A stretch of 64,000 nucleotides of DNA from Firmicutes bacterium CAG:449 (lineage in GTDB: Bacteria; Bacillota_I; Bacilli_A; RFN20; CAG-449), in assembly GCA_000432895.1 (NCBI GenBank), contig FR889447.1:1-64000 (forward strand), given 5' to 3'. Positions 45,039-54,699 of the stretch are shown in pieces. The notes under the pieces were generated by a model, which saw nothing but the letters and a program-made list of their open reading frames with translations, was not told the DNA's origin and did no database searches. Position numbers and translations under genes: made by a program. Position 1 is the stretch's first letter; every line of letters starts with the position of its first letter.

Positions 45039-45698
45039 ATGAAAAACTTTTTTAAAAATATCAAAAATTGGAATGCTTCTTTAAAATTAGGAACGGCAAT
45101 TACTTTAGGTGGAATAATTATTGTAGGATCAAGTTTGATTTATGCATCTAATCAACCAACAAGTGAACCGCCAATTACTTATGTAACAACTTCAAATGAT
45201 AATACAACAACAAGTGTTAATCCTCCAGTAGATGAAAAGGTCGAAGAAATAATAAGACCATATACAGTAAAATGTAATATCGATCATTATTTTTATGAAG
45301 AAACTGCAAGTAGTGAAATTAAGGCAAAATCAATAGTTTCTATTCCAGGAACAAAAAGAACATATATGCTTTCTGAAGGTTGTGACTACAGTTATGATGG
45401 TAAAGACTTCGATGTTGTAGCTTCAATTTCAGGGACTATTACAGATAAAATTAATGATGCTAGTTTTGGGAATATTGTTATTTTAACTCATGAAAATGGA
45501 ATTAAATTTATTTATGCTTCTCTTGATGAAGTGGTGGTAAATAAAGGTCAAAAAGTTTCTCAAGGAGATAAAATTGCTAAAGCTGGAACGTCTTTGTATA
45601 CTGAAAAATTAGGAAAATCATTGCATTTTGAAATTGTAAAAGGTGATGTTAATTTAAATCCAGAAAAATTATATTCTACATCAATAGAAAAAATTTAA
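45039..45698 (+). CDS. spoIIQ: SpoIIQ-like degenerate M23 peptidase
   Basis: 219 aa: a short cytoplasmic N-terminus, one membrane helix (about 18-36), a Thr/Ser/Asn-rich linker, and an M23/LysM-type beta domain (about 80-215). FYEETASSEIKAKSIV, DGKDFDVVASISG and SLYTEKLGKSLHFEI closely match what I recall of Bacillus SpoIIQ. As there, the zinc-site His of HxGxD is replaced (S112-E-G-C-D116), YAHL is YASL and HLHFE is SLHFE, so peptidase activity is unlikely. In Bacillus, SpoIIQ in the forespore docks SpoIIIAH across the septal space. Its presence suggests endosporulation or a retained remnant. Confidence 0.82.
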   Translation: MKNFFKNIKNWNASLKLGTAITLGGIIIVGSSLIYASNQPTSEPPITYVTTSNDNTTTSVNPPVDEKVEEIIRPYTVKCNIDHYFYEETASSEIKAKSIVSIPGTKRTYMLSEGCDYSYDGKDFDVVASISGTITDKINDASFGNIVILTHENGIKFIYASLDEVVVNKGQKVSQGDKIAKAGTSLYTEKLGKSLHFEIVKGDVNLNPEKLYSTSIEKI

Positions 45699-45710
45699 TT
45701 AAAATTAAAA

Positions 45711-45746
45711 AAATACTCTAATTAAAATATATAGGAGTATTTTTTT
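45711..45746 (+). terminator. Terminator whose 3' arm carries the comFA ribosome binding site
   Basis: AAATACTC, 16-base loop, GAGTATTT, T-run. AGGAG of comFA lies at the start of the second arm (45733-45737) and the T-run abuts the comFA ATG at 45747. Confidence 0.6.
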
Positions 45747-46874
45747 ATGGCAAAATGTGAAATATGTTTAGCAGAAGATGATAAATATTTTGCTTTTAAT
45801 AATGGAAAAATTTATTGTCGTAGATGTATTACTTTTAAAGGAGAAAAAGCTAAAATAAACAATTCTTCTAATAATGAAGTTATATTAGATTTAAAATATA
45901 ATTTGTCTAAAAAGCAAGAAGAAATATCTTCAAATGTTTTAAAAGCATTTATTAATCATCAAAATGTTTTAATAAATGCAGTATGTGGTTCAGGTAAAAC
46001 CGAATTAGTATATAAAACAATTGAATATTGTTTAAAACATAAATTACAAGTTGGATTTGCTATTCCTAGAAAAGATGTTGTTATTGATTTATTTCCTCGT
46101 TTAAAAGATGCTTTTCCTCATCAAAAGGTTATTTCTATTTATGGAGGTCATACTAATAATTTATCTGGAGATATTATTATTTTAACCACTCATCAACTTT
46201 ATCGTTTTGAAAATTATTTTGATTTATTAATTCTTGATGAAGTAGATGCGTTTCCTTTTTATAATAACCAATTATTAAACACTATGTTTAAAAAGAGTGT
46301 TAAAGGTAATTATATTATGATGTCTGCGACTTCTTTAGATAATATTAAAGAGGAGATTATTAAACAAAATGGATTGATCTTTACTTTAAATAAAAGATAC
46401 CATAATCATCCTTTACCTGTACCAACTATTAAAGAATTTTTTATTGGTAAAAATATATATTTAATTTATAAATTAAACAAGTTTTTAAAATGTAATAAAC
46501 CAACTTTAATTTTTGTTCCGACCATTAAAATTTGTGAAAGATTATATATATTTTTAGAGGTGTTTTTTAAAAATGGAGAGTGTGTCCACTCTCAAAAGAA
46601 AAATAGAGAAGAAATAATTGAAAATTTTAAGAAAAATAAGGTATTATTTTTAGTAACAACTTCAATTTTAGAAAGAGGTGTTACTATTAAAAACTTGCAA
46701 GTTATAGTTTATAATGCCGATAATTACCTTTTTGATAGTAAAGCATTAATCCAGATGGCAGGAAGAGTAGGAAGAAAAATAGATGCTTATGATGGAGAGG
46801 TGGTGTTTTTAGGTGGATATAATTCAACTTCAATGCAAGAAGCTAAAAGAAAAATTTTACAAGCCAATAAATAG
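45747..46874 (+). CDS. comFA: ComFA-like DEAD-box ATPase
   Basis: 375 aa. N-terminal zinc-binding Cys4 (Cys4, Cys7, Cys24, Cys27), then helicase motifs: Walker A AVCGSGKTE near 73, DEVD-type LILDEVDAF near 163, SATS near 193, and motif VI QMAGRVGR near 335. In competent bacteria ComFA powers inward transport of transforming DNA. It is about 70 residues shorter than B. subtilis ComFA. Paired with comFC, as usual. Confidence 0.9.
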   Translation: MAKCEICLAEDDKYFAFNNGKIYCRRCITFKGEKAKINNSSNNEVILDLKYNLSKKQEEISSNVLKAFINHQNVLINAVCGSGKTELVYKTIEYCLKHKLQVGFAIPRKDVVIDLFPRLKDAFPHQKVISIYGGHTNNLSGDIIILTTHQLYRFENYFDLLILDEVDAFPFYNNQLLNTMFKKSVKGNYIMMSATSLDNIKEEIIKQNGLIFTLNKRYHNHPLPVPTIKEFFIGKNIYLIYKLNKFLKCNKPTLIFVPTIKICERLYIFLEVFFKNGECVHSQKKNREEIIENFKKNKVLFLVTTSILERGVTIKNLQVIVYNADNYLFDSKALIQMAGRVGRKIDAYDGEVVFLGGYNSTSMQEAKRKILQANK

Positions 46875-47505
46875 CTTTTGTTTAATTTGTTTTAATAAAA
46901 TTGATCCTTTAATGAAATTATTAAATATTAACATTTGCTTTGATTGTTTAACTAAAATGAAACCATCGATTAAAAAAATTCAATTAGATGATCTTTCTGG
47001 AATTGGAATATATCCATACCAAGATACAATTAAAGATTTGCTATATCAATTTAAAGGTTGCTATGATATAGCACTTAAAGATGCTTTTATTAATCATTAT
47101 GCTTTTTTATTTAGAATAATATTTTTTAATTATGTAATAGTATTTGTTCCTTCTTATGAAGAAAAAGATAAGATAAGAGGATTTAATCATGTTGAGGAAA
47201 TGTTTAAATGCTTAAAAATAAAAACTTGCAAATGTTTAATTAAAACTAAAGATGTAAAACAATCATCAAAAAATAAAGTTAATCGTTTAGAAATTAAACA
47301 ATATTTTAGTTTAAATAATAATGCATATACTTTAAAAGATAAGAATATCTTACTAGTGGATGATGTATTAACAACTGGATCCACTCTATTAGCGTGCTAT
47401 GAATTATTAAAAACAATAAAACCAAAGAAAATAAAATTTTTAGTTATGTCATATTCATGTCGAAAAACATTGAACTTTGATGATGAAAAAAATAAGCATA
47501 CTTAA
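46813..47505 (+). CDS. comFC: ComFC/GntX-like phosphoribosyltransferase-fold protein
   Basis: Up to 230 aa. Two CxxC pairs (SFCLICF and NICFDC) form a zinc site near residues 22-47, and the PRPP-binding loop ILLVDDVLTTGST lies near 179. The only in-frame start is the GTG at 46813, giving a 62-base overlap with comFA; an atypical start closer to the comFA stop at 46874 is also possible, because the family usually begins just before the first CxxC. It works with ComFA in DNA uptake. Confidence 0.85.
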   Translation: MDIIQLQCKKLKEKFYKPINSFCLICFNKIDPLMKLLNINICFDCLTKMKPSIKKIQLDDLSGIGIYPYQDTIKDLLYQFKGCYDIALKDAFINHYAFLFRIIFFNYVIVFVPSYEEKDKIRGFNHVEEMFKCLKIKTCKCLIKTKDVKQSSKNKVNRLEIKQYFSLNNNAYTLKDKNILLVDDVLTTGSTLLACYELLKTIKPKKIKFLVMSYSCRKTLNFDDEKNKHT

Positions 47506-47555
47506 CTAAATGAGTTATAATAAAAGAGTATTAAATGCAGGAAAGAGGTGTAAAC

Positions 47556-47759
47556 ATGGTAGGAAAAGTAAAATGGTTTAATGCAGAAAAAGGATATGGT
47601 TTCATTAATCGTGGCGAAGGTGAAGATATTTTTGTTCATTATTCACAAATTATGGAAGAAGGTTATCGTTCTTTGAATGAAGGACAACAAGTTCAATTTG
47701 ATTTAGCCCAAACAGAACGTGGACTTCAAGCAAAAAAAGTTTATAAAATAGGTGTTTAA
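47556..47759 (+). CDS. Cold-shock protein (CspA family)
   Basis: 67 aa. [15 protein letters not shown] and DIFVHYSQI contain both RNA-binding motifs of the OB fold. GAAAGAGGTG before the ATG at 47556 selects this start over an upstream in-frame ATG (47535). TATAAT at 47516-47521 may be its -10 box. It is an RNA/ssDNA chaperone. Confidence 0.95.
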   Translation: MVGKVKWFNAEKGYGFINRGEGEDIFVHYSQIMEEGYRSLNEGQQVQFDLAQTERGLQAKKVYKIGV

Positions 47760-47765
47760 GTAAAA

Positions 47766-47792
47766 AAGCCATCTCTAATATGAGGTGGTTTT
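47766..47792 (+). terminator. Terminator of the cold-shock gene
   Basis: AAGCCATCTC, six-base loop, GAGGTGGTTTT with G-U pairs. It overlaps the end of the convergent membrane-protein gene. Confidence 0.55.
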
Positions 47793-48275
47793 AATTTCTT
47801 CAAGTGATTTATTAATATTTGAAAAATATAAAATGTCTTCAATTAATGAGTCTATTTCTTCTTCTTTTAAATAATTTATAGAAATTCTTTTTACAGAAGA
47901 ACATTTAAATGATAAAAATTTATTTACTTTGTAATAATTATTACCTTTTGAATCAATATTTTTTTCTTCGATAAATATATCTTTAATTTCTTTATATTTG
48001 ATATTGATATAATATTGAATTTTTTTGTTTTGAGGAAGTTCATCATTATTAACGATAATTTCTTCTTGAGTTAAAGTTAATTTATATTTTATTTTTTTTA
48101 ATAAATCGAAAATAAAAAAACTTGCACATAAAATAAATGTAAATAAATATATTATGTTATAGATAATACCTAAAATTACTCCTGCTATTGTTAAAATTGA
48201 AAATGATATAGCTTCAATAATAATTATATTGATGGTGTTTTTTCCATATAGTAAATAAACTTTATTTTTTTTCAT
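47775..48275 (-). CDS. Hypothetical small membrane protein
   Basis: 166 aa. Two hydrophobic segments lie at about 14-36 and 40-58, followed by a mainly beta, charged cytoplasmic part (KYKLTLTQEEIIVNNDELPQ, YINIKYKEIKDIFIEE) that resembles bacterial PH-like (YdbS/YcxB-type) domains in layout only. It is convergent with the cold-shock gene and divergent from tilS. One of only two minus-strand genes right of the origin. Function unknown. Confidence 0.6.
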   Translation of the reverse strand: MKKNKVYLLYGKNTINIIIIEAISFSILTIAGVILGIIYNIIYLFTFILCASFFIFDLLKKIKYKLTLTQEEIIVNNDELPQNKKIQYYINIKYKEIKDIFIEEKNIDSKGNNYYKVNKFLSFKCSSVKRISINYLKEEEIDSLIEDILYFSNINKSLEEIKTTSY

Positions 48276-48352
48276 AACTTTTATCCTTTATTTAAAGAAT
48301 AGAGAATCGAAAAAGAAAAATAAATAATATCTTTTTAATTTATTAAAAATCA

Positions 48353-48358
48353 TATAAT
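48353..48358 (+). promoter_or_regulatory. -10 box of tilS
   Basis: TATAAT ends nine bases before the tilS ATG; the -35 region (about 48330) is weak. Initiation about seven bases downstream would give an almost leaderless mRNA. Confidence 0.45.
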
Positions 48359-48367
48359 ATATATTAT

Positions 48368-49585
48368 ATGGAAAAAATAGTTAAGTACCCTTTAGATGAA
48401 AAATATCTTGTCGCGGTTTCTGGTGGACCAGATTCAATGGCGCTTCTTGATTTACTTATTAAAAGTAAATACTCTATAGTAGTTTGTTTTGTAAACTATC
48501 ATCACCGTAGTAATTCAAATGACGAAGAAAAGATGGTTAAAGCATTTTGTAAAAAAAATAATGTTACTTGTGAAATGTTAAACGCTCACTATAAAATTGA
48601 TTATGGCAACTTTGAAAACTGGGCTAGAGTTGTTAGATATGATTTTTTTGCTAAAATTGGAAAAAAATATAAAATTAATCAATGCTTTGTTGGACATCAT
48701 CAAGATGATTTACTAGAAACATATTTACTACAAAAACAAAGAGGATATGTTAGTTATTATGGACTTCAAGAACAAACTAATATCAAAGAAATATTTATTA
48801 TTAGACCTTTATTAAAATATACAAAAAACGAATTGGAAGAATATTGTAAACAAAATAAAATCCCTTATTCTTTTGATTACACAAATAATGATGTTAATTT
48901 AAGTAGAAACAAGATAAGATTAGAAGTTTTAAGTAAATATTCTTCTAAAAAGAAACTTGCTTTATTAAAAGAAATTGAAGAAGAAAATAAAAAGATAAGT
49001 ACTATAAATAAAAAAATTAATCGTATATTATGTGATACTATTTCCTTAACTGAATTTAATAAATTAAATGAAGAAGAAAAAGATCGCTTACTATATGCAT
49101 ATATTGCTCAATTTATTAATATAAATTTATCAAAGGCTCGTTTGTTAGATATAAAAAAACAAATATCTTCTTTAGATGGAAATAAAGATATTCATTTAAA
49201 TGAGGACTATTCTTTAATAAAAGAGTATAGTAGTTTAAAATTAGTTAAAAATGATATGTATAAATATTATGTAGTCGTCGAAAAACCGATGATTATTGAG
49301 AATAAATATATTTATTTTGATTTAATCTCTGATCCAAGTACATTTTATATTAAAAAAGATAGTTATCCTTTGATAATAAGAAATGTTGAAAAAGATAGGA
49401 AAATTAAAATTGGTTCAATTAATAAAAGTGTTTCTAGATTATTAATTGATGAAAAAGTTCCATATTTAAAAAGATTATATTGGCCTGAGATTGTAAATAA
49501 TAAAGGTGAGATTATCTTTGTTCCCCGTAAGAGCCAAGATGAAAAAAAACTCTATATTGTTAAAGACAAAATAAGTATGATATAA
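48368..49585 (+). CDS. tilS: tRNA(Ile)-lysidine synthase
   Basis: 405 aa. The PP-loop VAVSGGPDSMALLDLL (residues 16-31), CFVNYHHRSNSNDEE near 41, VGHHQDDLLET near 111 and RPLLKYTKNELEEYCKQNKIPYSFDYTN (quoted in part: RPLLKYTK, near 147) mark the catalytic domain; the C-terminal TilS domain is poorly conserved. It converts the wobble C of tRNA-Ile(CAU) to lysidine and is essential. No Shine-Dalgarno sequence precedes the ATG. Confidence 0.95.
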   Translation: MEKIVKYPLDEKYLVAVSGGPDSMALLDLLIKSKYSIVVCFVNYHHRSNSNDEEKMVKAFCKKNNVTCEMLNAHYKIDYGNFENWARVVRYDFFAKIGKKYKINQCFVGHHQDDLLETYLLQKQRGYVSYYGLQEQTNIKEIFIIRPLLKYTKNELEEYCKQNKIPYSFDYTNNDVNLSRNKIRLEVLSKYSSKKKLALLKEIEEENKKISTINKKINRILCDTISLTEFNKLNEEEKDRLLYAYIAQFININLSKARLLDIKKQISSLDGNKDIHLNEDYSLIKEYSSLKLVKNDMYKYYVVVEKPMIIENKYIYFDLISDPSTFYIKKDSYPLIIRNVEKDRKIKIGSINKSVSRLLIDEKVPYLKRLYWPEIVNNKGEIIFVPRKSQDEKKLYIVKDKISMI

Positions 49586-49636
49586 TATTTCTCACTTAAA
49601 TTTATATTATTAATAATGTTATTAGGAGGCTAGTTA

Positions 49637-51649
49637 ATGAAACAAAACAAAAAAAATGGTAATTTCTTTTCGTTTATGCTACCTTACTTATTAATTATTG
49701 GTGTTATTGTTGCTTTACTTGTTTCTTTTGGTGGATTTAATAGAGCAAAAGAAGGTGAAATTAATAGCACTAATATTTTGATGGCTTTTAATGAAGAAGA
49801 TACTAAAGATTCTAATTTTAAAGAAGAAAAATTAGAAAAATCAGCTTTGTATACTTATAATATTATTGCTTTAAATGTCACCATTAAAACTACACCAGAT
49901 ATTATGATTTTATCTGGACAATATGAAAAAGAAGGAAAATATTATTCTTTTGGTGTAAATAATTTAAGTTGCAGTGCTTATAATTACGCATTAAATTATA
50001 TTTTAGAAAATCGTTTAAATGATCCAAATAATCTAGATAGTGGAAAATTTTATACAGATAAAATTCTAAATAGAATTGACCCTTATGAAAGTAATTTCTG
50101 GACAGATTATTTCCCAAGTATATTAATGTCAGGAATAGGGATTGTCTTAGTTATTTTCTTATTTTCAAGAATGAGTAATTCAATTTCTAAATCTAACAAT
50201 TCAGCTTTAGATTTTAATCGTTCAAGAGCAAGAAGAGAAGATGCTTCTGGAGTTAAATTTGATGATGTAGCTGGATGTGATGAATGTAAAGCTGAAATGG
50301 TTGAATTAGTTGATTATCTAAGAAAACCTGAAAAATATTCTAAATTTGGAGCTAAACTTCCAAAAGGTGTTCTTTTAGTTGGGCCACCAGGAACAGGTAA
50401 AACTTTGCTTGCCAAAGCTGTTGCTGGTGAAGCAAAAGTTCCTTTCTATTCTATTTCAGGATCAGACTTTGTTGAAATGTTCGTTGGTGTTGGTGCTGGT
50501 AGAGTTAGAGATATGTTCAAAAAAGCAAAACAAACTGCACCATGTTTAATCTTTATTGATGAAATTGATGCTGTTGGTCGTCAAAGAGGAACAGGTATGG
50601 GGGGAGGAAATGATGAAAGAGAACAAACCCTTAACCAATTACTTGTTGAAATGGATGGCTTTGCTGATAATGCTGGTATTATTGTTATTGCGGCAACAAA
50701 TAGAGATGATGTTCTTGATCCAGCTTTATTAAGAGCAGGACGTTTTGATAGAAAGATTACAGTTGATTTACCTGATAGAGAAGGTAGAGAAGCAATCTTA
50801 AAAGTTCATGCAAGAAACAAAATTATTGACCCAAGTGTTGATTTTAACGCTATTGCAAAAAGAACTGTTGGTTTCTCAGGTGCGGATTTAGCTAATATTC
50901 TTAATGAAGCAGCAATTCTTGCAGTTAGAGAAAATAAAGATAAAGTAACTGTTAGAGAAATTGATGAAGCTATTGATAGAAGAATTTCAGGACCAGCCAA
51001 ATCATCTAAATCACTTTCTGATAGAGAAAAAGCAATGGTTGCTTTTCACGAAGCTGGACATGCAATTATTGGTATGAAAGTTCCTCATTCAGATAAAGTT
51101 CAAAAAGTTACTATTATTCCAAGAGGTAGAACTGGTGGTCATGTCTTGATGACTCCAGAAGAAGATCGCTTCTTAATGACTAAAGCTGAACTTGAAGCGC
51201 GTATTATTGGTTATTTAGGTGGAAGAGCTTCTGAAGAAGTTTTCTTTGATGATGTTTCTACTGGTGCATCTAACGATATTGAAGTAGCTACTAGAATTGC
51301 AAGAGCAATGGTTACTCAATATGGTATGTCTGATTTAGGTCCTATTCAATATGAATCCGATCAAGGTTCTGTATTCTTAGGAAGAGATTATACTTCCGCA
51401 CAAAAGAATTTCTCTTCACAAGTAGCTAATGAAATTGATGCTGCAGTAAGAAATATTGTTGAATATGCTCATCAACAAGCATTAGAAACAATTAAAACAT
51501 ATCGTAATAAAGTTACTTTAATTGCTAATGTTTTAATGGAAAAAGAAACAATTACTGCTGAAGAAATTGCTTACTTAATGGATCATGATGAACTTCCAAA
51601 AGAAAACGAACAAACAGAAGAAGATAATTCATCTAAAGAAGAAAAATAA
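49637..51649 (+). CDS. ftsH: ATP-dependent zinc metalloprotease FtsH
   Basis: 670 aa. Two membrane helices (about 12-32 and 155-177) flank an extracytoplasmic segment; the AAA+ domain has Walker A GPPGTGKT from residue 249, Walker B LIFIDEID near 308 and the SRH region [21 protein letters not shown] near 356 (partly quoted). The protease Zn site HEAGH starts at residue 471, with the third ligand Asp near 548. It degrades membrane proteins and regulators. AGGAGG precedes the ATG. Confidence 0.97.
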   Translation: MKQNKKNGNFFSFMLPYLLIIGVIVALLVSFGGFNRAKEGEINSTNILMAFNEEDTKDSNFKEEKLEKSALYTYNIIALNVTIKTTPDIMILSGQYEKEGKYYSFGVNNLSCSAYNYALNYILENRLNDPNNLDSGKFYTDKILNRIDPYESNFWTDYFPSILMSGIGIVLVIFLFSRMSNSISKSNNSALDFNRSRARREDASGVKFDDVAGCDECKAEMVELVDYLRKPEKYSKFGAKLPKGVLLVGPPGTGKTLLAKAVAGEAKVPFYSISGSDFVEMFVGVGAGRVRDMFKKAKQTAPCLIFIDEIDAVGRQRGTGMGGGNDEREQTLNQLLVEMDGFADNAGIIVIAATNRDDVLDPALLRAGRFDRKITVDLPDREGREAILKVHARNKIIDPSVDFNAIAKRTVGFSGADLANILNEAAILAVRENKDKVTVREIDEAIDRRISGPAKSSKSLSDREKAMVAFHEAGHAIIGMKVPHSDKVQKVTIIPRGRTGGHVLMTPEEDRFLMTKAELEARIIGYLGGRASEEVFFDDVSTGASNDIEVATRIARAMVTQYGMSDLGPIQYESDQGSVFLGRDYTSAQKNFSSQVANEIDAAVRNIVEYAHQQALETIKTYRNKVTLIANVLMEKETITAEEIAYLMDHDELPKENEQTEEDNSSKEEK

Positions 51650-51657
51650 ATTTATAG

Positions 51658-51684
51658 AGATAACGGAAACGTTATCTTTTTTTT
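51658..51684 (+). terminator. ftsH terminator
   Basis: AGATAACG, loop GAAA, CGTTATCT, then a long T-run. Confidence 0.88.
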
Positions 51685-51762
51685 ACTAATGAAAAATTTG
51701 AATTATTAAGACTTACAACAAAAGCGATAACTGAAATTACTACACGTGATGATTGGAAGTAA
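51685..51762 (+). pseudogene. Possible short gene remnant
   Basis: One frame reads TNEKFELLRLTTKAITEITT-RDDWK and then stops; the composition is protein-like and without a start. It may be the tail of a lost gene, or chance. No family recognised. Confidence 0.2.
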
Positions 51763-51847
51763 ATTTAATAATTATAAAAAAGTTAAAACATTAGTAAATA
51801 TATTATTAAAATTAATAAACAAATTTTAAGTAAATTTTGCATTAACT

Positions 51848-51876
51848 TTGATAGACTTTTTCCTTAGATATATAAT
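51848..51876 (+). promoter_or_regulatory. Promoter of the metallophosphoesterase gene
   Basis: TTGATA, exactly 17 bases, TATAAT, 24 bases before the start codon. Confidence 0.82.
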
Positions 51877-51900
51877 TAAATTATTAGGAGACTAACTATT

Positions 51901-53610
51901 ATGAAAAAAATTATAGAAACAACAGCAAAATACGCTAGTTTAATTATTGCTAGTTTTAATGCATTAATATTTTTTGCAATGAGAATTTGCTGGTCTGGTA
52001 TTTCAAAAACATTGGGATATGAAAAAAATTATGCAAAAATTATTTTTGATTTACCAGTATTGGTGATGGTGTTATTTGTAATTGTCGCAATATTATCAAT
52101 TGTTAATTTTTTATTAAATAAGAAAAAACCAGTTTTATCTTATATTTTATTAGGAGTCAGCTTCCTTTTTCTTATTGTGATTATAGCAATATTTATATTA
52201 GGAGCAATGGAATATAGTTTATACATATTTAGAAACTTTGCTAAATCATTAGGTTATCTTTTATTAATAGGAATTGCTATTTTCTTTATTTTCTTTTATC
52301 ATAAAACACCTTTAAAAGATTCAAAACCTTTTAAAATAACTTTAATAAGTATTATTTCCTTAGCTAGTGTTTGTAGTTTATTAAAAGTTACAATTAATTA
52401 CATTACATATGAACCAGTTGTTTATGCTGTAGAAAATGAATATCAAATTGTTTTTTCTTCTTCAAGTAATTCTATGGGAAGTGTCAAAATTGGTGATAAA
52501 GAGTATTATGATTTGTTTTCTGGAAGTGAAAAATCTTTTACTAAAGTTCATAAAGTATGTGTTCCAATGTCTGAATTAAATAATGCAAAAGAATATACTA
52601 TCTCAGTTCAACATCCTATTTATCGTGGACCATTTGGTGCGCTTTTAGGAAGAGAAATTACTAAAACATATAGTTTTATTCCTTGTGATAAATCTGATGG
52701 AATTAAATATTTTACTATTAGTGATGTACATTTAAATTTTAAAAGAGCGGTTCAAACTGCTTCATATGTGGAAAATATGGATTTTCTTGTTTTAGGTGGA
52801 GATTTAACTTCTTATGTACAAAATGAAGAAGATGCAAATTTTGCAAATAAGATTGCTTTTGCTATTACAAAAGGTGAAAAACCTGTTATTTATACAAGAG
52901 GAAATCATGAAATTAAAGGTGAATATGCAGAACAATTATATAAGTATGTTGGATCTAAAGATCAAAAGTTTTTCTATACTTTTTATTTAGATGGTGTATA
53001 TGGATTAAATCTTGATATAGGAGAAGATCATGATGATGATTGGTGGGAATATTATACCACTGCTCATTTTGATGAATATCGTAATGAACAATTATCTCTT
53101 CTTGATGAAGAATTATTAAAACAAGATTATTTATCTTATGACTATCGTTTATTAACATGCCATATTCCTTTGCCATTTGTAAATTATAGAAAAAATCATG
53201 AAGATTTTAAATCAAAAGCAGTTGCTAAATTAAATAATATGAAAATTGATATGCATGTTTCTGGACATCAACATCAATTATATGTTTTTGATCCAAACAA
53301 AGTTACTCCAAACACTAAATTAACTTATAATCCTGAATTCAAAAAAGGAACATATAATGGCTATTTATTAAACTTTAATTTCCCTTCTTTAATGGTTTCT
53401 AAAACTGGGTTTAATCAAAAAGATAGTAATTATTTAGTTAACGCTAAATCGATTATTGGATTAGAAACATATGTTGATTTAAATAATCATCAACAAATTT
53501 GTACATATAAAAACTCAAAAGGAGAAAAAGTAAATGTTGTTAATCCTTTTGCAAAAATCAATTATGGAGATAGTATAGAAATCGATTTATTAACTAAAGA
53601 AATGAAATAA
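51901..53610 (+). CDS. Membrane-anchored metallophosphoesterase
   Basis: 569 aa. Five hydrophobic segments lie in the first 175 residues. Then comes a beta-rich domain (about 180-265), followed by a calcineurin-like phosphoesterase domain: ISDVHLN near 279, GGDLT near 300, RGNHEIKG near 334, LTCHIPLP near 419 and SGHQHQLY near 457, i.e. all metal ligands. The catalytic part is probably outside the cell, so a surface phosphatase or phosphodiesterase is likely. The substrate is unknown. Own promoter; separate from dusB. Confidence 0.85.
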   Translation: MKKIIETTAKYASLIIASFNALIFFAMRICWSGISKTLGYEKNYAKIIFDLPVLVMVLFVIVAILSIVNFLLNKKKPVLSYILLGVSFLFLIVIIAIFILGAMEYSLYIFRNFAKSLGYLLLIGIAIFFIFFYHKTPLKDSKPFKITLISIISLASVCSLLKVTINYITYEPVVYAVENEYQIVFSSSSNSMGSVKIGDKEYYDLFSGSEKSFTKVHKVCVPMSELNNAKEYTISVQHPIYRGPFGALLGREITKTYSFIPCDKSDGIKYFTISDVHLNFKRAVQTASYVENMDFLVLGGDLTSYVQNEEDANFANKIAFAITKGEKPVIYTRGNHEIKGEYAEQLYKYVGSKDQKFFYTFYLDGVYGLNLDIGEDHDDDWWEYYTTAHFDEYRNEQLSLLDEELLKQDYLSYDYRLLTCHIPLPFVNYRKNHEDFKSKAVAKLNNMKIDMHVSGHQHQLYVFDPNKVTPNTKLTYNPEFKKGTYNGYLLNFNFPSLMVSKTGFNQKDSNYLVNAKSIIGLETYVDLNNHQQICTYKNSKGEKVNVVNPFAKINYGDSIEIDLLTKEMK

Positions 53611-53611
53611 A

Positions 53612-53640
53612 TTGACTGAATAAATAAAAAAATATATCAT
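53612..53640 (+). promoter_or_regulatory. dusB promoter giving a leaderless transcript
   Basis: TTGACT, 17-base spacer, TATCAT; only seven bases separate the -10 box from the dusB ATG. Confidence 0.75.
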
Positions 53641-53647
53641 TCTTACT

Positions 53648-54613
53648 ATGAAACCGATTATTATATTAGCTCCTTTAGCGGGTTATACAAATATAGCTTA
53701 TAGAACATTCATGAAACAATTTGGATGTGATTTAGTCGTATCTGAAATGATTTCAGATTTTGCTTTAATTTATCAAAATGAAGAAACATTTAAAATGATT
53801 GAAACAAGTAAAGAAGAACATCCAGTTGCTATACAATTATTTGGTGGTAGTAAAGATTCTTTATTAAAGGGTTTAGAAATTTTACAATTAAAAGCTAATT
53901 ATGATTATTTAGATATTAATTTAGGGTGTCCAGTTAATAAAGTTATTAAAAATAATGCTGGTTCCAGTTGGCTAAAAAGACAAAGAAATGAAGAATTATA
54001 TGACACTATTTTTAATATTGTAAAAATGTCTAATAAAAAAGTTACTTGTAAGATACGTTTAGGATGGAATGAAGAAGAAATTAATGTCGTGGAAACTTGT
54101 AAAACACTTGAAAAAGCGGGAGTTAGTTTGATTACTATTCATGGTCGTACAAGAAGTCAAATGTATTCAGGTAATGCTAATTATGAATTAATAAAAAAAG
54201 CTAAAGAAGCGGTTAATATTCCTGTTATTGCTAATGGAGATATTAATACTTTAGAAAAAGCTATTGAAGTATTAGAGTACACTAAATGTGATGGTATTGC
54301 TATAGGAAGAGGTTGCTTAGGAAATCCATTTTTAATTAAACAAATTAAAGAGTATTATACAAACAATGTTAAATTACCTTTACCAAATATCGAAAAACAA
54401 ATTGAATATTTAAAAGAACATTATCTTGCTTTAAAAAATTTTAAAGGTGAATATATTGCTTTACTAGAGATAAGAGGAATTGCTTCTTGGTATTTAAAAG
54501 GTTTTAAAAATGTTAAAGAATATAAAGTAAAATTAACACAAGTCAATTCAGAAAATGATTTTTTTAATTTATTAAAAGAAATAATTAATAATAAAGAAAT
54601 TGTTAGAAATTAA
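53648..54613 (+). CDS. dusB: tRNA-dihydrouridine synthase
   Basis: 321 aa. LAPLAGYTNIAYRTF (residues 7-21), SEMISDFAL, VAIQLFGGS near 57, DINLGCPVNKVIKNNAGS near 94 with the catalytic Cys, IHGRTRSQMYSG near 163 and ANGDI/GRGCLGNPF FMN-phosphate motifs near 196 and 224. It reduces uridines in tRNA D-loops with FMN and NADPH. There is no Shine-Dalgarno sequence; the ATG is at or next to the predicted transcription start. Confidence 0.93.
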   Translation: MKPIIILAPLAGYTNIAYRTFMKQFGCDLVVSEMISDFALIYQNEETFKMIETSKEEHPVAIQLFGGSKDSLLKGLEILQLKANYDYLDINLGCPVNKVIKNNAGSSWLKRQRNEELYDTIFNIVKMSNKKVTCKIRLGWNEEEINVVETCKTLEKAGVSLITIHGRTRSQMYSGNANYELIKKAKEAVNIPVIANGDINTLEKAIEVLEYTKCDGIAIGRGCLGNPFLIKQIKEYYTNNVKLPLPNIEKQIEYLKEHYLALKNFKGEYIALLEIRGIASWYLKGFKNVKEYKVKLTQVNSENDFFNLLKEIINNKEIVRN

Positions 54614-54628
54614 CAACTTGATAATTAC

Positions 54629-54657
54629 TTGTTTATTTTGCTAAATCATAGTATTAT
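54629..54657 (+). promoter_or_regulatory. Promoter of the FAD oxidoreductase/glycosyltransferase pair
   Basis: TTGTTT, 17 bases, TATTAT. Confidence 0.55.
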
Positions 54658-54699
54658 TTTTTGTAAGGAAGTACTTAAATTTTTAAGGAAAATTTTTTT

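Noticed and set aside
45039..45698. Active M23 endopeptidase
   Set aside because: The first zinc His and the catalytic His of HxH are both replaced by Ser, so activity is unlikely.
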